Part shown: positions 15,154 through 22,144 of the stretch, in pieces
How the letters are laid out: every line of letters starts with the position of its first letter
Numbering within the stretch: position 1 is the stretch's first letter
Source of the DNA: Candidatus Latescibacterota bacterium
GTDB lineage: Bacteria > Latescibacterota > UBA2968 > GCA-2709665
Direction of reading: 5' to 3'
Length of the DNA: 25,735 nt
Assembly: GCA_012271065.1 (NCBI GenBank)
Contig: JAAXHE010000209.1
Coordinates: 1-25,735, forward strand
Made by a program: the position numbers and the translations under genes
Notes under the pieces: generated by a model
Told to the model about the DNA's origin: nothing
Seen by the model: only the letters and a program-made list of their open reading frames with translations
Databases searched by the model: none

Positions 15154-17340
15154 ATGAAGTCCAGTTCCGAGACCGATAGTGGCCCGGCCGGGGTAACGCT
15201 GAGGGACGTCTGGCTCGCCGGAGTGGCTCTGGCGCTTGTCGCGGCGGCTGTCCTGGCGCTGCCGGCGCGGCTGGGCAGGGGCGAGCGTCTGGACCGGCTG
15301 GCGCGGGCAGAGGCCCTTGTTGCCCGTACCGCGTACCGGAACGCGTTGCAGGTCCTGTCCGGGTTGGATCTGGCGGGGATGGACGAGTGGGCGATTCGCA
15401 GGGCGCAGCTTCAACGGGCCCTGTGTCTGAAGGCGCTTGGGCGCTTTGAAGACGCATTGGCCGGTTTTCGCGCCGTGGAGAAGGCGTCTGAGGCCATCCG
15501 CGAATACATGGATTTCTGGCAGGCGGAATGCCACCTCGGGCTCGGGCGTGCCGACAGCGCACTGGTGTACTATGCGCGGATTCTCGATACACGGCCATCG
15601 GGGCGCCTGATGGAAGACGCGGCGCTTCTGGCGGCAGGACTCCATTTGCGGGCGGGACAGGCATCGGAAGCGGCCGGGCTGTACCAACGGTTGCCCGACG
15701 GAAGCGAGAAGAAGGCCAGGGCGCTGGCGGGCCTTGCGGACGCATTGAACGCCTCAGGAGATTCCACGGAGGCGCGGCGAATTCAGTTGCGGATGGTGCG
15801 GGAACATCCGGAGTCGCCGGAGTCGCTGGCCGCGTTGGGTTCGATGGGGCTGTTGCGAACCGTGCAGGAACGCTTCTACGGGGCGATCGCCTATTCAAGC
15901 CATGGACGGTTTCGCGAAGCGGTGGGTATCTTGCGTCAGATCGCGGGGGAGTCCGGTGAGAGCGGCTGGCGCGGTCGGGCGCAACAGGAACTGGGGCTTG
16001 CGCATTTCAAGCAAAAGGACTACCGAACGGCACAGCGGGCGTTTCAGGAGGCCCACCGGCGGTACCGGGTGCCGAAAGCGTTGTTTTATCTGGGACGCTG
16101 TTCCGTAAAACTCGGGCTTGATCTAAAAGCGGCCGGCCAATTCCAATCTTTCGCCAGCCGGTATCCCGCGACCCCGGGCGCCGCGGAAGCGCTCTGGCAG
16201 GCCGCGATGGCCTATGAGCGGCGCGGGAGGCGCGCAAAGGCGCGCAGGGTGTTTCTGAATCTTGCGGCGCGGTACCCCAGGAGCCGTCTTGCCGATCGGG
16301 CGGGGTGGCGGGCGGGCTATGCCCTCTTCCGTCTGGGTCGGTTCGAAGAGGCTGCCCGCGTCTTCATGCAGCTGGCGGACCGGACGCCGGAAAATTACAT
16401 GCGCGACCAGGGCTGCTACTGGACGGGCAAGTCCTATCAGCGGGCGGGACGCCCGGAGTTGGGCGCAAAATGGCTGAGGCGCGCGGCCGCCGGGTTTCCA
16501 ACCTCGTACTACGCTTCCCGGGCCCGCGCGATTCTGGCGTTGAAGGACACGGTGCATCCCCCGGGTCCCGCATCTCCGGATGGAGACAAGCGGCTGCCCA
16601 CGTACGTGCCGTCACCGTTTCTATTGAAAGGTGACAGGCTGGCGGACCTGGGGCTCTACGAGGAAGCGGAACAGGAATACAGACACGCGAGGTGGGCGCA
16701 CAGAGAGGAGATGCACGCTCTGGGTGAACTGCAGCTGCGGTTTGAACGTATCGGAGCGATGAACCAGGCACTCCGAATCTCAGGCCTGATCGTCAATCTG
16801 GAACGCGAACGCGGGATGCCGATTTCACTCACTTCGTTCCGCAGACTGTACCCGACCTATTACTGGGGGGAAATCAGCCGGACCGCCGGGTCTCTCGGAC
16901 TCGACCCCAATCTGGTTCTCGCGATCATACGCCAGGAGAGCGCATTCGACGATATGGCGTTGTCCAGAGCGGGCGCCCGCGGGTTGATGCAGGTGATGCC
17001 GGCAACAGGACGTCAGATTGCGCGCAAGCTGGGTCTCAAGGGATATTCTACCGAAGACCTGTGGGATCCGCACACATCCATTCGCTTTGGGGCCAGGCAT
17101 CTTGCCGATCATTTCCGGTATTTCAGGAATAGCAAAGACAGACGGCTCGGCCTGGCTCTATCGGCCTACAACGCGGGACTGGACGTGGCGCGGAAGTGGT
17201 CGGCCCGGCTCCCGGCTGACGACGTGGACGAGTTTGTCGAGAGTATACCCTACCGTGAGACACGAAATTACGTCAAACTGGTATATCGGAATTATCAGGT
17301 CTATTCGTATCTGCAGCAGACAACGGACGCGGGGGGATAG
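15154..17340 (+). CDS. Membrane-anchored TPR-containing lytic transglycosylase, Slt-type
   Basis: This 728-residue protein has a short cytoplasmic tail, one hydrophobic segment near residues 20-38 (an uncut signal-anchor), then about 500 residues of TPR-like helical repeats with recurring A-F-----Y-P signatures. A C-terminal SLT domain begins near residue 570. In that domain Glu595 sits in IIRQESAFD (catalytic), followed by GLMQVMPATG, ALSAYNAG and ESIPYRETRNYV, the four motifs of soluble lytic transglycosylases. The enzyme cleaves peptidoglycan glycan strands outside the inner membrane, producing anhydromuropeptides. Its architecture matches Slt70-like proteins with a TPR superhelix in place of the Slt ring. 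The ATG at 15154 has only a weak ribosome site. The 182-base gap upstream contains no obvious promoter. High confidence in family and activity. Confidence 0.93.
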   Translation: MKSSSETDSGPAGVTLRDVWLAGVALALVAAAVLALPARLGRGERLDRLARAEALVARTAYRNALQVLSGLDLAGMDEWAIRRAQLQRALCLKALGRFEDALAGFRAVEKASEAIREYMDFWQAECHLGLGRADSALVYYARILDTRPSGRLMEDAALLAAGLHLRAGQASEAAGLYQRLPDGSEKKARALAGLADALNASGDSTEARRIQLRMVREHPESPESLAALGSMGLLRTVQERFYGAIAYSSHGRFREAVGILRQIAGESGESGWRGRAQQELGLAHFKQKDYRTAQRAFQEAHRRYRVPKALFYLGRCSVKLGLDLKAAGQFQSFASRYPATPGAAEALWQAAMAYERRGRRAKARRVFLNLAARYPRSRLADRAGWRAGYALFRLGRFEEAARVFMQLADRTPENYMRDQGCYWTGKSYQRAGRPELGAKWLRRAAAGFPTSYYASRARAILALKDTVHPPGPASPDGDKRLPTYVPSPFLLKGDRLADLGLYEEAEQEYRHARWAHREEMHALGELQLRFERIGAMNQALRISGLIVNLERERGMPISLTSFRRLYPTYYWGEISRTAGSLGLDPNLVLAIIRQESAFDDMALSRAGARGLMQVMPATGRQIARKLGLKGYSTEDLWDPHTSIRFGARHLADHFRYFRNSKDRRLGLALSAYNAGLDVARKWSARLPADDVDEFVESIPYRETRNYVKLVYRNYQVYSYLQQTTDAGG

Positions 17341-17525
17341 GGCGCTGTCGCTCTACTCGTACGGACGGTCCTTTCTGTGGCCCGCATCATGGCGCCCATG
17401 TCTCGATTTGTGATCCTGGGGCCAATCTGCCAATCGGTTCAGGCTGAGAGCTGATTTTTCTGCTTTTTGTCGGCCGGGTCTCGACGATCTGTTTCTGGGA
17501 CTGAACACCATCTGAGGATACATCC

Positions 17526-17741
17526 ATGTCAAATGGCAATGAACGCCGTATCTGGGTGGCGCTCGAGGACGTATTCATACTGCTGTCGATATTCGCGCTC
17601 TGGCCCGTGATTCTGGGATGGGAGGGATGGGTGTGGGAGGTGTTGAAATATCTTGCCGTGGCAGGTTTGGTATGGATCTTCGTCCGGCGGGTGAGGCGTT
17701 ACCAGCGGCGTCCGAAAGTCGACGATTCCGGATCGGATTGA
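17526..17741 (+). CDS. Small two-helix membrane protein of unknown function
   Basis: This 71-residue protein has a short charged start (NGNERRIW), two hydrophobic spans (about 13-30 and 35-52), and a positively charged tail (VRRVRRYQRR), giving a cytoplasmic C-terminus under the positive-inside rule. The ATG is preceded by TGAGGA about seven bases upstream, which supports translation. It lies 185 bases after the transglycosylase; that gap shows nothing distinct apart from AT-rich runs near 17455-17470. I recognise no family. It is probably a real short gene because of the ribosome site, the terminator beyond it, and the amphipathic layout, but a function cannot be given. Confidence 0.65.
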   Translation: MSNGNERRIWVALEDVFILLSIFALWPVILGWEGWVWEVLKYLAVAGLVWIFVRRVRRYQRRPKVDDSGSD

Positions 17742-17790
17742 TCGACGGGATCGGCGCGGCGTGCGGCACTGTACGGCCGCAATTTCCGGT

Positions 17791-18381
17791 TCAGACAAAC
17801 CGGCTCAGCAGAGGGAACACGGACTGCAGTGCCTTCCCCCTGTGACTGAGCCGGTTTTTTTCGGCGGGCGGCAGTTCCGCAAACGTCCGAAGGAGGCCGG
17901 AAACCAGAAACAGGGGATCGTAACCGAATCCGCCTGTTCCCCGCGGGCACTGCAGTATCCTTCCCTCGGCCGTGCCCTCGGCCGTCTGTACCGAACCGTC
18001 GGGTGCGCAGACGGCTATCACACAGCGGAAACGCGCCGTACGTTGTTCGTCGGGGGTGTCTTCGAGGAGTTGGAGCAGCTTGACGTTGTTCTGCTCGTCG
18101 GTGGCCTCTTCGCCCGCGAATCGCGCGGAATAAACGCCCGGAGCACCGTCGAGCGCGTCCACTTCCAGGCCGGAGTCATCGGCGAGGGAGACGTGGCCTG
18201 TATGGTTTGCTACGGCAAGCGCTTTCTTGATGGCGTTGGCCTCGAAAGTCTTGCCGTCCTCCACGATATCCCCGACGCCGCGGAAGTCGGTCAGTGAAAG
18301 CAGCCTGACTTCCGATCCCAGTATTTCCCGGATCTCTCTGAGCTTGCCGGGATTTTTCGTGGCGACCACCAGAAACGACAT
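17791..18381 (-). CDS. rdgB: XTP/dITP diphosphatase (RdgB/HAM1 family)
   Basis: This 196-residue protein has the family length. Visible motifs are VVATKNPGK near the start (residues 5-13), the TFEANAIKKA helix, ADDSGLEVDAL at 67-77 (catalytic Asp), PGVYSARFAG, GFGYDPLF, AELPPAEKNRLSHR and the C-terminal A-L. The enzyme hydrolyses non-canonical purine nucleoside triphosphates such as XTP and dITP to the monophosphates, keeping damaged bases out of DNA. The ATG at 18381 is chosen because the fold begins there and AGGA lies six bases upstream. It is the last gene of the right-hand minus-strand block, 76 bases after the DnaC-like gene, and meets the small membrane gene head-on. Its last 22 codons contain the terminator of the opposite strand. 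Very confident. Confidence 0.95.
   Translation of the reverse strand: MSFLVVATKNPGKLREIREILGSEVRLLSLTDFRGVGDIVEDGKTFEANAIKKALAVANHTGHVSLADDSGLEVDALDGAPGVYSARFAGEEATDEQNNVKLLQLLEDTPDEQRTARFRCVIAVCAPDGSVQTAEGTAEGRILQCPRGTGGFGYDPLFLVSGLLRTFAELPPAEKNRLSHRGKALQSVFPLLSRFV
17797..17861 (+). terminator. Strong intrinsic terminator, embedded in the 3' end of rdgB
   Basis: AAACCGGCTCAG (17797-17808) and CTGAGCCGGTTT (17846-17857) pair perfectly over 12 bases, and a T-run extends to 17861. A second helix (GGGAA with TTCCC) can form inside the 37-base loop. For plus-strand transcription this has full intrinsic terminator form, and it would end the transcript of the membrane protein at 17526-17741. On the minus strand both stem arms are rdgB codons (Asn-Arg-Leu-Ser and Leu-Ser-Arg-Phe). 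Confidence 0.7.
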
Positions 18382-18457
18382 GGCAATCCTGAAATTCGCT
18401 GTCAATCGTGGAGAACAGGTCCGTGGCCGAAGTACCCGCCATCACTCGAAAGCGGTC

Positions 18458-19351
18458 TCATATCTCATATTCCTTACGCGTGCGTTCCCGGAAGTCCGAT
18501 GCATGAATGCGGACGATATAACACATTTCGATGAATCTCGAATAGAGCCTGCCCTCCGCCAGATCCTTTACGTTTTCGATGTCCTTGTTGGTAGTTACAA
18601 TCGTGAATCGTCTATTGGCATACCGTGTATCCACCAGGTTGTAGAGCATTTCCAGCTCCCACTCCGTGTTCCGCTGTACGCCGAAGTCGTCGATGACCAG
18701 AAACGGGACGTTACCGAGTGTACGCAGAAATGTCTCTGACTTCCCGTGCATGGGACTGTTTTCGTCAAACGCAAATCTCAATGTCTGGAAAAACGCTTTT
18801 GACAGGCTGATGAATTTCCCGGGACGCCCCGAGTGGAAGATGAGCTCGTTGAGCGCGACATAGGAAAAGTAGGTTTTTCCCACGCCAGGTTTTCCCGTCA
18901 GAAAGTACCCCCTTATCGGTTGGGAGGCAACAGCATGTGCGCCGGCGTCCGGCGGGGCGTTCATCTTACGGGATTTTTCGATCAGGGTGCGCAGGTGGCG
19001 TTTGAGCCGGTCCGCGCCCTCAATCGGTTTTCCATCGTAACTTTCGTAGAAATCGTCGAGGAACTTGTACCGAAACGGATCGGGGATGCCGGAGCTCCCG
19101 ATGAGCCGGTTGATCTCCTGCGTCTTCAACCTGTAGCGCCGGCAAGGGCACCAGACCGGTTCGGCATCGGGCTGTTGAAAAATCTGGTACGGTGGCCTGC
19201 CGCCGCATCTGCAATGTCTTTCGACCCTGGGAGACAGTCTGATTTCGCCGTGCATGCCGGCCGTAACCCGGGGATCATAATAGTACCCAGGATCGCCGCC
19301 GGGCAGGTCGATTCGCATGGACGGATCAGTTCCGGGTGAGTTGTCGTTCAT
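18458..19351 (-). CDS. DnaC/IstB-like ATPase, probable helicase loader
   Basis: About 297 residues. The C-terminal half is an AAA+ domain: Walker A GKPGVGKT (153-160), Walker B FLVIDDFG (217-224), sensor TTNKD (253-257) and an arginine finger region around SRF (271-273). This order matches DnaC/DnaI helicase loaders. The N-terminal part has a Cys cluster (Cys47, Cys49, Cys68, Cys70; CRCG and CPC) that could bind one zinc ion, as in DnaI. It therefore probably helps load the replicative helicase at forks. The ATG at 19351 overlaps the upstream amidase gene by 26 bases and has a weak ribosome site; an ATG at 19318 is an alternative without overlap. There is no transposase or IstA next to it, which favours a chromosomal role over an IS21 helper. 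Family confident, exact role inferred. Confidence 0.85.
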   Translation of the reverse strand: MNDNSPGTDPSMRIDLPGGDPGYYYDPRVTAGMHGEIRLSPRVERHCRCGGRPPYQIFQQPDAEPVWCPCRRYRLKTQEINRLIGSSGIPDPFRYKFLDDFYESYDGKPIEGADRLKRHLRTLIEKSRKMNAPPDAGAHAVASQPIRGYFLTGKPGVGKTYFSYVALNELIFHSGRPGKFISLSKAFFQTLRFAFDENSPMHGKSETFLRTLGNVPFLVIDDFGVQRNTEWELEMLYNLVDTRYANRRFTIVTTNKDIENVKDLAEGRLYSRFIEMCYIVRIHASDFRERTRKEYEI

Positions 19352-20528
19352 ATCGGTGTCTGAAATTTCGAATTCCGTTGAAGATTGCTTCGGCCATTTT
19401 GCGCTGGTACGAGGTCTTTCGCATCTGACCCTCTTCGACCGGGTTGGAGACAAAGCCCATTTCCACGAGGACAGAAGGCATGTGCCCCATGGCGCCTCGC
19501 ATCACGTAAAAATTGGCCTGGCGGACGCCGCGGTCCTGCAATGGCCTCAGGCTTCCCAAAACCTCGGCGCGAATATCGGCCGCCAGATCCTGGCTTTCTT
19601 TCAGAAACTGAGTTGAAAGCAGGCCGAACTGGATGCTTTCGATTTCGTCCATGGAACCCGATTCATCCTGTTCTTCCAGGTCGAGGACGGCGTTTTCCCG
19701 TCTGGCCACTTCGGCGGCTTCGTCAGTCTTGGCCTCGGAAAGGAAGTAGACCTCGAAACCTCGTGCGCGGCGACTTCTGCTCGCGTTGTAGTGAATGCTC
19801 ACAAATAGCTTTCCCTGGTTCTTCCTGGCAATGCGCGCGCGCTGTCCGAGCGTAACAAACCTGTCCGTGCTGCGCGTCAGCACGGCGTTTACACCAAGCT
19901 GCTCTTCGAGCAGTTCTTTCAGACGAATGGAGACCTTCAATGCAATGTCCTTCTCCCTCGTCCCGCGTTTTCCCTTCGCGCCCGGATCTCTGCCTCCGTG
20001 CCCCGGGTCCAATATGATGGTGTCTATCGTCCAGCGTTCGCGGTCGACTTTCGTTCCGTGCAGGGGCAGTCCCGCGGCAGGCCGCCGTATTTCGCGCACC
20101 GGCGCGCGGGCCGGATTCTCAACGGGTTGCGCCTTCGGAGAACCCGGAAGGGTTCGCGCCAGCAGCGCCAGGATCGCTTCTGACGGCACGTAAAGAGCCT
20201 CGGTGTCGTGGTATCGCGTTTCCAGCGGCAGTCTGTATCCCACGTCGTTTACGGTCACGACAGAGGAAAAGGGGGTGAAGACGATCAGATTACCTCCCCT
20301 GCGCAATCCGATCTTTCCCCCGGACGGATAGGGATGGAGTCGGCCGCCCAGGATCTCGGCCAGGTCGCCGAGGGACACGTACGCGCCGCCACCGATTCTC
20401 CAGGCGGGAATGGTAGTGGACGCTTCCGTCTGTCCCGCGCTGGCGGAGGTACCCGGTGGTGAAAACACGATACAGGCGACCAGCAGGGAGGCGGGGAGAG
20501 TTGACCGCCTCCAATTCTCGTTTCTCAT
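19326..20528 (-). CDS. N-acetylmuramoyl-L-alanine amidase (Amidase_3) with N-terminal accessory domain
   Basis: This 400-residue protein has a signal peptide (about residues 1-31, ending SAG). Residues about 40-130 resemble a copper-amine-oxidase-like or AMIN-like wall-binding module (ISLGDLAEILGGRL-type segment, YVPSEAI). The catalytic domain covers about 167-395, with zinc ligands His177 (DPGHGG), Glu192 (TREKD), His246 (SIHYNAS) and catalytic Glu356 (LVEMGFVSN). It cuts the bond between muramic acid and the peptide stem of peptidoglycan in the periplasm or wall, helping cell separation and turnover. It lies 68 bases after smpB and its end overlaps the DnaC-like gene. The upstream ribosome site is weak (GAGA). 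Family confident. Confidence 0.93.
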   Translation of the reverse strand: MRNENWRRSTLPASLLVACIVFSPPGTSASAGQTEASTTIPAWRIGGGAYVSLGDLAEILGGRLHPYPSGGKIGLRRGGNLIVFTPFSSVVTVNDVGYRLPLETRYHDTEALYVPSEAILALLARTLPGSPKAQPVENPARAPVREIRRPAAGLPLHGTKVDRERWTIDTIILDPGHGGRDPGAKGKRGTREKDIALKVSIRLKELLEEQLGVNAVLTRSTDRFVTLGQRARIARKNQGKLFVSIHYNASRSRRARGFEVYFLSEAKTDEAAEVARRENAVLDLEEQDESGSMDEIESIQFGLLSTQFLKESQDLAADIRAEVLGSLRPLQDRGVRQANFYVMRGAMGHMPSVLVEMGFVSNPVEEGQMRKTSYQRKMAEAIFNGIRNFRHRYERQLTRN

Positions 20529-20596
20529 GGGCCGTCTCGAAGGGATGTCCGCCTGCCGGCTTCGCGGCTGAATAGTTAGATATTTTCGGGAGAGGA

Positions 20597-21070
20597 CTAG
20601 TTTCGAGATCTCGTTTCTCGTACCTTGAGTTCGCGCCGCATTTCACGCTGCGCGTCGCGTTTGGCGATCTCCCGGCGCCGGTCGTATTCGCGCTTGCCCC
20701 TGGCAAGGGCGAGTTCGACCTTGGCTCTGCCGCGTTTGAAGTAAAGCTTGAGGGCCACAAGCGTCAGACCCCTTTCTTCCGTACGGACTCTGAGCCGGTC
20801 GATCTCGTACCTGTGCAGCAAGAGCCGGCGTTTCCGGATCGGGTCGTGATTGAAGCGGTTGGCCTCGGTGTATTCACCGATGTGAAGGTTGTGCAGGAAG
20901 ACCTCATTGTCTTCCACGCGGGCATAGCTGTCTGCCATATTGGCGTTGCCAAGGCGAAGTGATTTTACTTCCGTGCCCTTGAGTTCAACGCCGGCTTCAT
21001 AGGTGTCGACAAGAAAAAAGTCCCGCCTGGCTTTTCGGTTCTGTACGATGATTTTTATGTTTTCGGGCAT
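20597..21070 (-). CDS. smpB: SsrA-binding protein SmpB
   Basis: This 157-residue protein has the full family length. Hallmarks are NRKARRDFF, GVELKGTEVKSLR, the DSYAR segment, the HIGEYTEANRFNHDP stretch, RKRRLLLH, LVALKLYFKRGRAKVELALARGK and the basic C-terminal tail. SmpB binds tmRNA and delivers it to stalled ribosomes for trans-translation. tmRNA itself is not visible nearby, including the 213 bases upstream. It sits between a SirB1-like gene and the amidase on the same strand. The ATG at 21070 has no obvious ribosome site. Very confident. Confidence 0.97.
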   Translation of the reverse strand: MPENIKIIVQNRKARRDFFLVDTYEAGVELKGTEVKSLRLGNANMADSYARVEDNEVFLHNLHIGEYTEANRFNHDPIRKRRLLLHRYEIDRLRVRTEERGLTLVALKLYFKRGRAKVELALARGKREYDRRREIAKRDAQREMRRELKVRETRSRN

Positions 21071-21132
21071 AGGGTCAGAACGGCGACGGGTCCCGGTTCC
21101 ACTGAATTGAACGCTGTGTGAAACCTGTCACT

Positions 21133-21160
21133 CCGCGATCCTGCGTGCGCAGGACCGCGG
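21133..21160. repeat. Long stem-loop between the SirB1-like gene and smpB
   Basis: CCGCG-A-TCCTGC (21133-21144) pairs with GCAGGA-C-CGCGG (21149-21160) over 11 pairs with one A/C mismatch and a GTGC loop. It lies in the 213-base gap between the SirB1-like stop and smpB start. No T-run follows on either strand, so it may be a weak terminator, an RNA processing site or a binding site. Nothing else stands out in this gap. Confidence 0.4.
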
Positions 21161-21283
21161 GCGGATGCTTTCAGCGTGTCATGTACAGGGGTGGAAATCT
21201 GATTTCGGCTGACCGCACTCACAGGGGACGCCGGTAAACCGCCGCCAATCTCTGGTCGAAGCCTTCCGAATCGAGCGAACCGG

Positions 21284-22144
21284 TTACTCCTGCAACGGGT
21301 GACGTTTGAGAAGGATTTTAACCAGACGTTCGAGGGCGTCGACCCTTCGCGCGTCCTTTCGATCTCTGTAAGCCGCACAGAGGTTGAACATCATGCGGGT
21401 GAGAATCTGCCGGTCGGATGACTGGCGGAGCATGGATGGCTCGAACGCCACGTCGAATCGGGAGAGATATTCCGCACACTCGTTCGCCGTCAGGAGTTGA
21501 CCCTTGTTGAAGGGGTCGAACAGGAACTCCATGCCGTCCGCTGTCTTGTACTTTACGATGAAGTGTACCGGCATCCCCACGCCGAGTATCGGAAGATCGA
21601 GCCGGCGCGCCAGAAAAATGTAAAGCGCGGATATGGAGATTGGAAGACCTGTCTTCCGATCCAGGACCCGGTTCATATAGCTCGAGGCCGGACAGACGGG
21701 TTCGTTTTTCTGACCCCGGAATCCCTGGGATTCAAAGAGATATTGGTTCAGGGTCTGGATGACTCTGAGCGGATGGTCGTCGGGAGCGATCGAAGGCGCC
21801 AGTTCCTCGGCCATCTTGTTGAGGTGGCTTCGGTATCGCTGAATGTCAAGAGCGGGGTATTCGAGCTTGGCCAGCGTAAACGACGCCGTTTCCAGATCGA
21901 TGTCTCCGCGAGTTCCCTCGTGGAGGTTCCGGAACTGCGTTTCCAGAGGCGGTTCCTTGAGGCACAACAGAATCCGGCCTGCTTCCCGTTGTGCAGGTGA
22001 GCCTCCGGGCGCGGCATCGAGGACCTCGCGCACAGCCGGCTCGCCCATCATGAAAAGCTTGCTCCGCACGATTTCCACGATATCGGCATCAGGATCGGCC
22101 AGCAGCGAAAGAACGGCCTGCACCCGTGTCGCGCCCAGATTCAT
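21284..22144 (-). CDS. SirB1/transglutaminase-like family protein
   Basis: This 286-residue protein has the YMNRVLDRKTG and GLPISISALYIFLARRLDLPILGVGMPVHFIVKY-type block (about residues 155-195) that marks the SirB1 family, whose fold belongs to the transglutaminase-like group. Residues about 1-60 form a helical domain that reads like HEAT-type repeats, as in relatives. The protein is probably cytoplasmic; the biochemical activity of this family is unclear. Its ATG overlaps the mnmG stop as ATGA, so translation is likely coupled. It is followed by a stem-loop and then smpB. Family call is good; function is not known. Confidence 0.85.
   Translation of the reverse strand: MNLGATRVQAVLSLLADPDADIVEIVRSKLFMMGEPAVREVLDAAPGGSPAQREAGRILLCLKEPPLETQFRNLHEGTRGDIDLETASFTLAKLEYPALDIQRYRSHLNKMAEELAPSIAPDDHPLRVIQTLNQYLFESQGFRGQKNEPVCPASSYMNRVLDRKTGLPISISALYIFLARRLDLPILGVGMPVHFIVKYKTADGMEFLFDPFNKGQLLTANECAEYLSRFDVAFEPSMLRQSSDRQILTRMMFNLCAAYRDRKDARRVDALERLVKILLKRHPLQE

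Noticed and set aside
18458..19351. IS21-type IstB helper ATPase
   Set aside because: No IstA transposase or terminal repeats nearby, and the gene overlaps a housekeeping amidase gene; a DnaC/DnaI role fits better.
21071..21283. tmRNA gene next to smpB
   Set aside because: The gap is shorter than a usual tmRNA and shows no acceptor-stem/CCA end or tag-peptide frame.
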